A DNA stretch of 36,854 nt from positions 1 through 36,854 of the forward strand of contig URNZ01000014.1 in the NCBI GenBank assembly GCA_900549405.1, written 5' to 3'. Source of the DNA: an uncultured Eubacteriales bacterium (GTDB lineage: Bacteria > Bacillota > Clostridia > Oscillospirales > Oscillospiraceae). Below the pieces are notes generated by a model. It was not told the DNA's origin. It saw only the letters and a list, made by a program, of their open reading frames with translations, and did not search any database. The position numbers and the translations under genes were made by a program. Shown piece after piece: positions 1 through 8,670 of this stretch (the stretch's first letter is position 1; every line of letters begins with the position of its first letter).

Positions 1-2
1 CC

Positions 3-50
3 CGCCGCTATTCCGGCCTGAGGGCCCGGCTGGCGGGGGAGGATACTTAG
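3..50 (+). CDS. Possible C-terminal tail of an upstream gene
   Basis: One forward frame is open from the window edge to a TAG at 48-50 and would encode a short Arg/Ala-rich tail ending ..LAGEDT. The stop lies 25 bases before the next gene start, typical operon spacing. Another frame closes even earlier (TGA at 19-21), so the assignment is weak and no function can be given. Confidence 0.22.
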   Translation, partial: RRYSGLRARLAGEDT

Positions 51-75
51 GCGAAAAAACAAAGGAGAAAACGCC

Positions 76-690
76 ATGAGCGAGAAAAAGAGACGAGCCC
101 TTGGCTTTTGGTCCCGGCACGCGGTGCGCGTGGCGGCGCTGGTGCTCATCGCGGCGGCGGTGCTGTCCGCCGGGGCCTTTGGGCTAAAGAGCCTGTTCAG
201 CACCGACGGCAAGACCACCCGCCTGGGCTTTGAGGACATCGGCCAGCTGGCCACCCAGGCGGCCTATTGCACCGAGGTGAAGGTGGCGGAGAAGTCGGCG
301 GAGCTGTGGGGCCTGACCATCCCCTTCACCCAGAGCAAGTATATCTACAGCTATGACGTGGAGGTGAAGGCGGGCTTTGACTTCGGGGCCATCACCTGGA
401 GCGTGGACCGGGACCGGAAGACCATCCGGGTGAAGCTGCCCCAGGTCCAGGTGCTCAGCACCGAGCTGAAGCTGGACTCCTTCAAGGTCTATTATGAGGC
501 AGAGAGCATCTTCCAGCGCTTCTCCCTGGCCGAGAACAACCAGGCCATGACCGAGCTGAAGGAGCAGGCCCAGGCCGACGCCATCGCCAACGGCATCCTG
601 GACAGCGCCCGGACCAACGGAGAGACCATCCTGCGCTCCTTCTTCGCCAACGCTTATGACCTGGATCAATATGAACTGATCTTCATATGA
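76..690 (+). CDS. DUF4230 family membrane-anchored protein
   Basis: A 204-residue protein with a basic N-terminus, one hydrophobic segment at about residues 17-37, and then an extracytoplasmic domain of mixed strands ending in a helix-rich tail. The pattern (membrane anchor, a strand-rich middle with YSYDVEVKAG and VKLPQVQVLS, then a charged helix before DLDQYELIFI) matches the DUF4230 family, whose function is unknown. The start is the ATG preceded by AAAGGAG at good spacing. It may be the last gene of a unit beginning left of the window, and it ends at a strong bidirectional terminator shared with the convergent ammonia-lyase gene. The family assignment is from recognition only. Confidence 0.8.
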   Translation: MSEKKRRALGFWSRHAVRVAALVLIAAAVLSAGAFGLKSLFSTDGKTTRLGFEDIGQLATQAAYCTEVKVAEKSAELWGLTIPFTQSKYIYSYDVEVKAGFDFGAITWSVDRDRKTIRVKLPQVQVLSTELKLDSFKVYYEAESIFQRFSLAENNQAMTELKEQAQADAIANGILDSARTNGETILRSFFANAYDLDQYELIFI

Positions 691-735
691 AAAATCGTCC
701 GCGCCTGAACAACAGCGTCAGGTGCGGACGATTTT
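691..735. terminator. Bidirectional intrinsic terminator
   Basis: An 18-bp stem (691-708 with 718-735, one G-T pair) is flanked by A and T runs on both sides. It separates the convergent DUF4230 gene and the ammonia-lyase gene. Confidence 0.9.
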
Positions 736-753
736 ATGTCATCTGTGAAAAGG

Positions 754-1710
754 TCACTCCTGGAGCAGCTGGGCGGCCAGGGCGGGGTCCAGGTTGCCGC
801 CGGAGAGGACGAAGACCACCTTGTCCTCCGGCTTGACGGGCAGGGCCCCCGCCAGGGCGGCGGCCACAGGCAGGGTGCCGGAGGGCTCCACCGTCAGCTT
901 GGCCTTGTCCATGAGCAGGCGGATGGCCTGGCGGATGTGGGCGTCGTCCACGGCGCACAGGTCGTCCACCCGGGCCTGGATCATCTGGAAGTTGTCCGGG
1001 TTGGCGTGGTCGGTGCGGGTGCCGTCGGCGATGGTCTCTACTTTTTCCAGGGCCACAGGCTCCCCGGCGGCCCGGCTCTTGCCATAGCGGGGGGCCCCGG
1101 CAGGTTCCACGCCGATGGTGCGGATGTTGGGGGCGAGGCCCTTTACCGCCGTGGCCACGCCGGAGATCAGTCCGCCGCCGCCGATGGGCACGGCCACCGC
1201 CGCCGCGTCAGGCAGGTCGGCCACGATCTCCAGGCCGATGGTCCCCTGGCCCGCGGCCACATAGGGGTCGGCATAGGGGTGGATGTTCACCATGCCCTCC
1301 TCCCGGGACAGCTCCTCCGCCCGGGCCTCCCGCTGGGAGGACAGGGTACCCACCAGCTCCACTTCGCCACCGAAGGACTTGACCCCGGCCAGCTTCACCG
1401 GGTTGGCGTTGGTGGGCATGACGATGACGGAGCGGACGCCCAGCCGCTGGGCGGCGCAGGCCACCCCTTGGGCGTGGTTGCCCGAGGAGGCGCACACCAG
1501 GCCGTGGGAGCGCTGCTGGGGGGTGAGAGCGAGGGCCTTGTTCATGGCGCCGCGAATTTTGAACGCGCCCATGACCTGGAACCCCTCGAACTTCAGATAG
1601 ACCTGGCAGCCCAGGGGGGCGTCCAGAGCGGGGATGCGCAGCAGGGGGGTGCGCACCACATAGGGGGCGATGCGGGCCTGGGCGTCCTTCACGTCTTGCA
1701 GAGAGATCAT
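754..1710 (-). CDS. ilvA: Threonine/serine ammonia-lyase (PLP fold type II)
   Basis: A 318-residue PLP enzyme of the threonine dehydratase / serine racemase family, which deaminates L-Thr to 2-oxobutanoate or L-Ser to pyruvate. The Schiff-base lysine is in FKIRGA (Lys51). The substrate loop SSGNHAQG and the PLP-phosphate glycine loop GGGGLISG are intact. It has only the catalytic domain and no C-terminal ACT regulatory domain, so it resembles the catabolic (TdcB) class more than the biosynthetic, isoleucine-inhibited IlvA. The start ATG follows CAGGAGG. It lies downstream of glnS on the same strand but beyond a strong terminator, so it probably has its own promoter. A serine racemase or hydroxyaspartate lyase activity cannot be excluded from sequence; the tdcB-like reading is as likely as ilvA. 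Confidence 0.88.
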   Translation of the reverse strand: MISLQDVKDAQARIAPYVVRTPLLRIPALDAPLGCQVYLKFEGFQVMGAFKIRGAMNKALALTPQQRSHGLVCASSGNHAQGVACAAQRLGVRSVIVMPTNANPVKLAGVKSFGGEVELVGTLSSQREARAEELSREEGMVNIHPYADPYVAAGQGTIGLEIVADLPDAAAVAVPIGGGGLISGVATAVKGLAPNIRTIGVEPAGAPRYGKSRAAGEPVALEKVETIADGTRTDHANPDNFQMIQARVDDLCAVDDAHIRQAIRLLMDKAKLTVEPSGTLPVAAALAGALPVKPEDKVVFVLSGGNLDPALAAQLLQE

Positions 1711-1734
1711 AGCAAATTCCTCCTGTCTGTTGAT

Positions 1735-1772
1735 AAAAAAGCGCGCTGCGGGAAGCGAGGACCCGCAGCGCG
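1735..1772 (-). terminator. Intrinsic terminator after glnS
   Basis: Read on the minus strand, an 11-bp GC-rich perfect stem (1762-1772 with 1742-1752) with a 9-nt loop is followed by a run of six T. It lies 12 bases after the glnS stop. Confidence 0.92.
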
Positions 1773-1784
1773 TGTGAGACGAAG

Positions 1785-3500
1785 TTACTTTTTGGGCTTG
1801 AAGCTGTCCTTCAGGGACACGGCGCGGTTGAAGACCAGGGCGCCGGGGTTGGAGTCTCTGGAGTCGGCGCAGAAATAGCCCACCCGCATGAACTGGAACC
1901 GGTCAGAGGGCTGGGCGTTGGCCAGAGAGGCCTCCAGCTTGCAGCCGGTGAGCACCTCCAGAGAGGCGGGGTTCAGGCAGTCCAAAAAGTTCTTGTCGCC
2001 GCCGTCGGGGTCGGCGTCGGAGAACAGGTTGTCATACAGCCGCACCTCGGCATTCACGGCGGTGGCGGCGTCCACCCAGTGGATGGTGGCCCCCTTCACC
2101 TTGCGGCCATCGGCGGGGTCGCCGCCACGGCTGTCGGGGTCATACTCGGCGGCGATCTCGGTGACGTTGCCGTTCTCGTCCGTCTCATAGCCCACGCACT
2201 TGATGAGATAGGCCCCCTTCAGGCGGCACTCGGGCCCGCCGGGGTACAGGCGCTTATACTTGGGCACGGGCTCGGGGAGGAAGTCGTCGGCCTCCACCCA
2301 CAGCTCCCGGGAGAAGGTGACCTCCCGGGTCCCGGCGGCGGGGTCCAGGGGGTTATTTTCGATGGTCAGGGTCTCGCTCTGCCCCGCAGGGTAATTGGTG
2401 ATGACCAGCTTCACCGGGCGCAGCACAGCCATGGCCCGCTGGGCGTGGTCGTTCAGGTCCTCCCGCAGGCAGTGCTCCAGGAAGGAATACTCCACGGTGG
2501 AGGGGTTCTTGGCCACGCCGATGCGGTCACAGAAGTTGCGGATGGAGGTGGGGGTATAGCCCCGGCGGCGCAGGCCGCACAGGGTGGGCATACGGGGGTC
2601 GTCCCAGCCGGACACCCGGCCCTCCTCCACCAGCTGGCGCAGCTTGCGCTTGGACATGACGGTGTGGTCGATGCCCAGGCGGGCGAACTCGATCTGCCGG
2701 GGGTGAGAGGGCAGGTCGCAGTTCTCCACCACCCAGTTGTACAGGGGGCGGTGGTCCTCATACTCCAGGGAGCACAGGGAGTGGGTGATGCCCTCCAGAG
2801 CGTCCTGGATGGGGTGGGCAAAGTCGTACATGGGATAGATGCACCACTTGTCCCCCTGGCGGTGGTGGTGGATATAGCGGATGCGGTAGAGCACCGGGTC
2901 ACGCATGTTGAAGTTGCCGGAGGTCAGGTCGATCTTGGCCCGCAGGGTATACTTGCCCTCGGGGAACTCGCCGCTGCGCATCCGCTGGAACAGATCCAGA
3001 GACTCCTCAATGGGGCGGTCCCGGAAGGGGGAGCGGGCGGGGGTGTTCACGTCGCCGCGATACTCCTTGAACTGCTCGGGGGTCAGCTCGCACACATAGG
3101 CCAGGCCCTTTTTGATGAGACCCACCGCCTGGCGATAGTCCTCCTCAAAGTAGTCGGAGCCATAGAAGAACCGGTCCCCCCAGTCAAAGCCCAGCCAGTG
3201 GATGTCCTCTTTGATGGCGTCCACAAACTCGGTGTCCTCCTTGGCGGGGTTGGTGTCGTCCATGCGCAGGTTGCAGATGCCGCCGAACTTTTCGGCGGAG
3301 CCGAAGTCGATGATTAGGGCCTTGCAGTGGCCGATGTGCAGATAGCCGTTGGGCTCAGGCGGAAAACGGGTGTGGACCTGCATCCCGGCAAACTGTCCGC
3401 CGGGGGCGATGTCCTCTTTGATGAACTGGTGGATAAAGTTCTGGCTCTCCACAGCCTCGCCCTCTGCTCCGGCGGCAGTGGTTTTCGTCTCTTCCGACAT
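1785..3500 (-). CDS. glnS: Glutaminyl-tRNA synthetase
   Basis: A 571-residue class I synthetase that charges tRNA(Gln) with glutamine in the cytoplasm. It shows the GlnRS form of the HIGH signature (PPEPNGYLHIGH, His55-His58) and the KMSKS-like loop VMSKRKL, followed by the GlnRS beta-barrel anticodon domains. The open frame extends 25 codons upstream, but the ATG at 3500 is chosen because AGGAGG sits 8 bases before it and the promoter lies inside the longer frame. It has its own sigma-70-type promoter and a terminator, so it looks monocistronic. Many Clostridia make Gln-tRNA with GltX plus GatCAB. Having both GlnRS and GatCAB here suggests GatCAB serves Asn. Confidence 0.97.
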   Translation of the reverse strand: MSEETKTTAAGAEGEAVESQNFIHQFIKEDIAPGGQFAGMQVHTRFPPEPNGYLHIGHCKALIIDFGSAEKFGGICNLRMDDTNPAKEDTEFVDAIKEDIHWLGFDWGDRFFYGSDYFEEDYRQAVGLIKKGLAYVCELTPEQFKEYRGDVNTPARSPFRDRPIEESLDLFQRMRSGEFPEGKYTLRAKIDLTSGNFNMRDPVLYRIRYIHHHRQGDKWCIYPMYDFAHPIQDALEGITHSLCSLEYEDHRPLYNWVVENCDLPSHPRQIEFARLGIDHTVMSKRKLRQLVEEGRVSGWDDPRMPTLCGLRRRGYTPTSIRNFCDRIGVAKNPSTVEYSFLEHCLREDLNDHAQRAMAVLRPVKLVITNYPAGQSETLTIENNPLDPAAGTREVTFSRELWVEADDFLPEPVPKYKRLYPGGPECRLKGAYLIKCVGYETDENGNVTEIAAEYDPDSRGGDPADGRKVKGATIHWVDAATAVNAEVRLYDNLFSDADPDGGDKNFLDCLNPASLEVLTGCKLEASLANAQPSDRFQFMRVGYFCADSRDSNPGALVFNRAVSLKDSFKPKK

Positions 3501-3563
3501 AGATGAAGCCTCCTGTTTTGATGGGTGCGCGGCGATGAAGAACCGCGATATCTTAACCGGACC

Positions 3564-3593
3564 ATTATACACCACTCATCGAGTGGTATGCAA
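3564..3593 (-). promoter_or_regulatory. glnS promoter with palindrome in the spacer
   Basis: On the minus strand, TTGCAT (3588-3593), an 18-base spacer and TATAAT (3564-3569). The spacer holds a perfect 7+3+7 inverted repeat, ACCACTC-N3-GAGTGGT at 3571-3587. A dyad exactly between the -35 and -10 boxes is a plausible operator; no cognate regulator lies in the window. Confidence 0.75.
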
Positions 3594-3654
3594 GGATTTC
3601 CGGGGCATTTTCCCCACGCCGGGCGAAAGTGTGGAGAAATGGAAAAAGCAGTCC

Positions 3655-3682
3655 TTGTCAAAGACGAAAAATCGGGTATAAT
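3655..3682 (+). promoter_or_regulatory. Promoter of the flavoprotein-thioredoxin pair
   Basis: TTGTCA (3655-3660), a 16-base spacer and TATAAT (3677-3682), 38 bases before the ATG of the flavoprotein gene. It is divergent from the glnS promoter. Confidence 0.75.
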
Positions 3683-3720
3683 AGCGGTGTGAAGAGGGAA
3701 CATGAAACGGAGGCGAGACC

Positions 3721-4569
3721 ATGAGCCACGATATTCTGGTGCTGGGCAGCGGTCCGGCGGGACTGGCCGCCGCCGTGGCGGCCCGGGGCCGGGGCAAGTC
3801 CGTCCTGGTCATCGGCAACCGCTGGCAGGACAGCCCCCTGGCCCGGGCCGAGCGGGTGGACAACTATCTTGGCCTGCCCGCCAGCAGCGGGAAAGCGCTG
3901 CTGGAGCAGTTCTATGACCACGCGGCCAAGACCGGGGTGGACTTTGTCACCGGGCGGGCCGTGTCCATGATGGTCTACGGCGGCGTGTTCGCCACCGTGG
4001 GCAGTCAGGTGTACGACGGAAAGGCCCTGATCCTGGCCCCCGGGGTGCAGCGACAGGCCAAATATCCCGGAGAGGAGACCTATCTGGGCCGGGGCGTGAG
4101 CTATTGCGCCACCTGCGACGGGATGCTCTACCGGGGTAAGCCGGTGATCGTCGTGGGCCGCAGCCCGGACGCGCCCTTAGAGGCCAACTATCTGAAGAGC
4201 TTGGGCTGTCAGGTGACCTATGTGGCTGGTCAGCGGCCGGAGGGCCTGGACGGGGACGTCCCCTTTGTCCAGGGCAGCCGCCTTGCCGTCATTGGCGAGC
4301 AGGCAGTAACGGCCCTGGAGGTGGACGGAGCCAAGCTGCCCTGTGCCGGGGTGTTCATCCTGCGCCAGGCGGTGGCCCCCACCGACCTGCTGCCCCAGCT
4401 GGAGACGGACGGGGGTACCATCCGGGTGGACCGGACCATGGCGACCAATCTGCCCGGGGTGTTCGCCGCCGGAGACTGCACCGGCGGACCTCTGCAAGTG
4501 GCCAAGGCGGTGGGGGAGGGCCACGTGGCCGCCCTGTCCGCCTGCGCCTGGCTGGAGGAGCAGAAGTAA
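3721..4569 (+). CDS. Thioredoxin-reductase-like flavoprotein with degenerate NADPH site
   Basis: A 282-residue FAD enzyme of the thioredoxin reductase family, shorter than the usual ~310. The N-terminal FAD loop (GSGPAGLAAA), the redox pair CATCD (Cys129, Cys132) and the C-terminal FAD loop (GVFAAGDCTGG) are all intact, so disulfide chemistry on thioredoxin is expected. The second nucleotide-binding loop, normally GxGxxA, reads GRSPDAP (146-152). The downstream HRRxxxR segment that holds the NADPH 2'-phosphate is absent and replaced by a shorter VAGQRPEG stretch. This resembles clostridial ferredoxin- or flavin-linked thioredoxin reductases, so the electron donor may not be NADPH (inference). 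GGAGG precedes the ATG. trxA follows after 36 bases, which supports a TrxR role. Confidence 0.85.
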   Translation: MSHDILVLGSGPAGLAAAVAARGRGKSVLVIGNRWQDSPLARAERVDNYLGLPASSGKALLEQFYDHAAKTGVDFVTGRAVSMMVYGGVFATVGSQVYDGKALILAPGVQRQAKYPGEETYLGRGVSYCATCDGMLYRGKPVIVVGRSPDAPLEANYLKSLGCQVTYVAGQRPEGLDGDVPFVQGSRLAVIGEQAVTALEVDGAKLPCAGVFILRQAVAPTDLLPQLETDGGTIRVDRTMATNLPGVFAAGDCTGGPLQVAKAVGEGHVAALSACAWLEEQK

Positions 4570-4605
4570 GAGATACAACGACAGAAACAGAAAGGAGATC
4601 ATATC

Positions 4606-4917
4606 ATGATCCATTTTACCAAGGACGGACTGGACAAGGCCCTGGCGCAGAAGGGCCTGCTGATGGTGGACTTTTGGGCCGACTGGTGCGGCCCCTGTAA
4701 GATGCTTGCCCCCCTCATCGAGAGCCTGGACAAGGAATATGAGGGCCGGGTCACTGTGGGCAAGGTGAACGTGGACGACGAGCAGGAGCTGGCCATCCGC
4801 TATGGCGTCATGTCCATCCCCACCGTCATCTTCTTCAAGGACGGCCAGGAGATCGACCGCAAGGTGGGCGTCATGCCCCCCCAGGTCTTCACCCAGGTGC
4901 TGGATGAAAACGCATAA
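4606..4917 (+). CDS. trxA: Thioredoxin
   Basis: A 103-residue classical thioredoxin, the small disulfide carrier reduced by the neighbouring flavoprotein. The active site is WCGPC (Cys28, Cys31), preceded by the conserved VDFWADW strand. The cis-Pro lies in MSIPTVIFF, and the usual KVGVMPP region follows. Length is normal. GAAAGGAG precedes the ATG. It is co-transcribed with the upstream flavoprotein and closed by a shared terminator, so the pair forms a complete reductase-thioredoxin module. Confidence 0.97.
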   Translation: MIHFTKDGLDKALAQKGLLMVDFWADWCGPCKMLAPLIESLDKEYEGRVTVGKVNVDDEQELAIRYGVMSIPTVIFFKDGQEIDRKVGVMPPQVFTQVLDENA

Positions 4918-4933
4918 GCTCCAGGAGAACAGA

Positions 4934-4964
4934 ACAACCCCGCAGCCTTGTGCTGCGGGGTTGT
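4934..4964. terminator. Bidirectional terminator between trxA and murC
   Basis: A perfect 13-bp stem (4934-4946 with 4952-4964) and 5-nt loop, followed on the plus strand by GATTTTTG. It lies between the convergent ends of trxA and murC. Confidence 0.88.
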
Positions 4965-4982
4965 GATTTTTGTGGTCAAAAT

Positions 4983-6356
4983 TTAGTTGTCCGTTTTCAG
5001 CAGGGCCTCGCCCGCCTGGTAGATGTCCCCGGCCCCTACAGTCAGGATCAGGTCGCCGGGCTGGGCCAGACGGCGGAGCTGTTCCGTTACGTCGGCCAGG
5101 GTGGGGCAGTAGATGGAGCCGGGGATCTCCCGGGCCAGGTCGTTGGAGGAGATGCCCAGGGTGTTGGTCTCACGGGCGGCATAGATCTCCGCCAGCAGGG
5201 TGATGTCGGGCAGCTTGAGCACCTCTACAAAGTCGTGGAACAGCTCGTGGGTGCGGGAATAGGTGTGGGGCTGGAAGGCGCAGATGATCCGCTGATAGCC
5301 CAGGCCCTTGGCGGTGGTCAGCAGCGCCTGCAGCTCGTGGGGGTGGTGGGCATAGTCATCATAGACCATGGCCCCGTGGAACTCCCCCTTCTTCTCGAAC
5401 CGGCGGCCCGCCCCGTGGAAAGCCCGCAGGCCCTCCTCCACGGCGGCGGCGGGAATGCCCAGACAGTGGGCAGCGGCGCAGGCGGCCAGGGCGTTGCGCA
5501 CGTTGTGGACGCCGGGGACGGACAGGCTCACGTGGGCATAACACTGGCCGTTGACCATGGCGTCAAAGTCGGCAAAGCCCCCGTGCCAGGTGAGATCAGC
5601 GGCGTGGACGTCCCCATCCTCCAGGCCGAAGGTGATGGTGGACCGGTCCAGGCCCGCCAGGGCGTCCATGGTGTTGGCGTCATCCCGGTCCGCCACCACA
5701 AAGCCGGTTTCGGGCACCAGCTCGGCAAAGCGGCGGAAGGAGTGCTTCACGTCCTCCAGGTCCTTGAAGAAGTCCAGGTGGTCGGCGTCCACGTTGAGGA
5801 TGACAGCCACGGTGGGGAAGAAGGACAGGAAGGAGTTGCAGTATTCGCAGGACTCCAGAATAATGGTGTCCCCGTGGCCCACCCGGTGGCCGGCCCCCAG
5901 GGCGGGCAGCACCCCGCCGATCATAATGGAGGGGTCCCGCTGGGCGGCCAGGAAGATGTGGGCGCACATAGAGGTGGTGGTGGTCTTTCCGTGGGTCCCG
6001 GCCACGCACAGGGCGTTTTCATAGTGGCGCATCAGGGCGCCCCAGGCCTGGGCCCGCTCGAACACGGGGATACCGGCGGCGCGGGCGGCGGCGATCTCCG
6101 GGTTGTCGTCGTGGACGGCGGCGGTGCGGATGACGCAGTCGGCCCCGGCCACGCTCTGGGGCAGGTGGCCGATGGTCACGGGGATGCCCAGGGCGCGCAG
6201 ATGGGCCACCTCTGCGCTCTCGTGCATGTCAGAGCCGGTGACCACCACCCCCGCGCCGTGGAGCACCTGAGCCAGGGGGGACATGGACACCCCGCCCACG
6301 CCCACCAGATGGGCCCGCTTTCCGGGACAGATATAGTCCTGTATCTTCAAATCCAT
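4983..6356 (-). CDS. murC: UDP-N-acetylmuramate--L-alanine ligase
   Basis: A 457-residue Mur ligase that adds L-Ala to UDP-MurNAc with ATP, the first peptide step of cytoplasmic peptidoglycan precursor synthesis. It has the MurC N-terminal Rossmann loop (HLVGVGGVSMSPLA), the P-loop GTHGKTTTT (120-128), the Mur central motif (NVDADHLDFF) and the C-terminal VYDDYAHHPHE typical of MurC. Length is normal. The start ATG has GAGGTG upstream. It stands alone with its own promoter, far from the mraZ-murG cluster at the other end of the window, which contains neither murC nor murD nor murF. Confidence 0.97.
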   Translation of the reverse strand: MDLKIQDYICPGKRAHLVGVGGVSMSPLAQVLHGAGVVVTGSDMHESAEVAHLRALGIPVTIGHLPQSVAGADCVIRTAAVHDDNPEIAAARAAGIPVFERAQAWGALMRHYENALCVAGTHGKTTTTSMCAHIFLAAQRDPSIMIGGVLPALGAGHRVGHGDTIILESCEYCNSFLSFFPTVAVILNVDADHLDFFKDLEDVKHSFRRFAELVPETGFVVADRDDANTMDALAGLDRSTITFGLEDGDVHAADLTWHGGFADFDAMVNGQCYAHVSLSVPGVHNVRNALAACAAAHCLGIPAAAVEEGLRAFHGAGRRFEKKGEFHGAMVYDDYAHHPHELQALLTTAKGLGYQRIICAFQPHTYSRTHELFHDFVEVLKLPDITLLAEIYAARETNTLGISSNDLAREIPGSIYCPTLADVTEQLRRLAQPGDLILTVGAGDIYQAGEALLKTDN

Positions 6357-6385
6357 AACAAGGCACCTCGATCATCGTTCAAGAG

Positions 6386-6401
6386 AATTGATAAGTCAAT
6401 T
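6386..6401. promoter_or_regulatory. Palindrome in the murC leader
   Basis: A perfect AATTGA-TAAG-TCAATT dyad lies 10 bases downstream of the murC -10 box and about 30 bases before the start codon. It could be a repressor site; no regulator can be named. Confidence 0.35.
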
Positions 6402-6410
6402 TGTGGTCTT

Positions 6411-6439
6411 ATTATAAGCGCCCAGAGAGAAAAGCGCAA
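6411..6439 (-). promoter_or_regulatory. murC promoter
   Basis: Minus-strand TTGCGC (6434-6439), a 17-base spacer and a consensus TATAAT (6411-6416). Confidence 0.78.
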
Positions 6440-6480
6440 GGCGTCCGGGGAAATATACCCGAAAAACCGGTGGAATATGC

Positions 6481-6520
6481 AAAAAAACAGAGGGCGGACA
6501 GAAAATGGCTCTGTCCGCCC
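6481..6520 (-). terminator. Intrinsic terminator after the DivIVA-like gene
   Basis: Read on the minus strand, a perfect 11-bp stem (6510-6520 with 6492-6502), a 7-nt loop and a run of seven T after a short TCTG gap. Confidence 0.9.
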
Positions 6521-6529
6521 CCTGGCGGT

Positions 6530-7189
6530 TTATTCCTCCGGCTGCTTCTGGCTTTCGGCGGCGATGGTGGTCATCACGGCCTCCTGGCGCTCCATCAGGG
6601 CGTTCACCTGGTCCAGGGCCTTGCCCGCCTGCTCCAGCTGGCGGGCGGCGTGGGTCACGGTGGACTCCACCTCGGCCCGCAGGGCCTCGTACTCCAGGCG
6701 GACCTGGTTGGACCACTGGGCCATCTGCTCGTGGAGCTGGCGCACCTGGCCCTCGGCCTGGTCCTGGACCAGCTGGGCCCGGCGGTGGGCGTCCAGCTCC
6801 AGCCCGGCGGCCCGCTCCTTCAGGGCGGCATAGGCCTGGGCGTCCGGCTCTAAGGCGGCGGCCTTGTCCTTCCAGGTCTGAAGCTCCTGCCGGGCCTGCT
6901 CCAGCTCCTCAGACAGGCGGGAGACGGTCTCCCGGCTGATGGTGAGGTCGGCGTTGGCCTGGTCCAGCTGGCTCTGGAGGGCTTCGGCCTCCTGTTGGGC
7001 TTTCTCCAGCTGCTCCTGGCCGTCGCTCTCCTGGCTCTGGCGGTCAGTCAGTTCTTGACGGGCCTGGTCCAGCTGGGCCTGAAGCTCCTGCTGCTGCTGG
7101 GCCGCCTGCTGGGCGGAGTTCTCCAGATATTCTAATACGTCCTGGCGGTTAAAGCCGCCGAACATGGCGCTGCGGAAGGGATGATCCAT
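6530..7189 (-). CDS. DivIVA-like coiled-coil protein
   Basis: A 219-residue soluble protein that is nearly all predicted coiled coil (about residues 22-215) and rich in Gln, Glu, Ala and Leu. A short non-coiled head, MDHPFRSAMFGGFNRQDVL, resembles the DivIVA/GpsB head (F-x-x-x-x-x-GY-D-x-x-x-V) with FGGFNRQDVLEYL in place of the usual RGYDxxEVDxFL. A role in pole or septum scaffolding is therefore plausible but is inference, and the family call is weak. The ATG follows GAGGTG. It lies 101 bases after purD on the same strand with a likely promoter of its own, and ends at a strong terminator. Cell-wall gene murC is its other neighbour. Confidence 0.6.
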   Translation of the reverse strand: MDHPFRSAMFGGFNRQDVLEYLENSAQQAAQQQQELQAQLDQARQELTDRQSQESDGQEQLEKAQQEAEALQSQLDQANADLTISRETVSRLSEELEQARQELQTWKDKAAALEPDAQAYAALKERAAGLELDAHRRAQLVQDQAEGQVRQLHEQMAQWSNQVRLEYEALRAEVESTVTHAARQLEQAGKALDQVNALMERQEAVMTTIAAESQKQPEE

Positions 7190-7243
7190 GGTGACACCTC
7201 GTTAAAACACTGCCTGAGCGGCAACTTTGTCGTATTCTAACGT

Positions 7244-7273
7244 ATTTTACCACAAAGGACCGGGGTTGCACAA
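7244..7273 (-). promoter_or_regulatory. Possible promoter of the DivIVA-like gene
   Basis: Minus-strand TTGTGC (7268-7273), an 18-base spacer and TAAAAT (7244-7249). No terminator is seen between purD and this site, so read-through from the purine operon is also possible. Confidence 0.5.
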
Positions 7274-7290
7274 GGGGGAGTTGCGGCCTA

Positions 7291-8547
<1,257 letters not shown>

Positions 8548-8586
8548 GGTTTCATTCACCTTTCTATCTTCCAAACCTAGTGGAGG

Positions 8587-8653
8587 CGGGCGGCCACAGG
8601 CCGCCCATACATCCAGGTTCGATTGTTTTAGTAGGGGCGGCCTGTGGCCGCCC
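8587..8653. repeat. Inverted pair of GTAGGGGC palindromic repeats
   Basis: Two copies of a GC-rich palindrome face each other: GGGCGGCCACAGGCCGCCC at 8588-8606 and GTAGGGGCGGCCTGTGGCC at 8631-8649 continuing to 8653, separated by about 20 AT-richer bases. Each copy can fold alone, and the pair can fold together as one long hairpin. The arrangement resembles BIME-type paired REP elements. Related single copies occur at 14671-14694 and 17444-17470. Confidence 0.75.
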
Positions 8654-8670
8654 GTTTGAAGTTCGATGGA

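Noticed and set aside
4950..6833. 627-codon plus-strand frame opposite murC
   Set aside because: Antisense shadow of murC that runs through the murC promoter and the neighbouring terminator.
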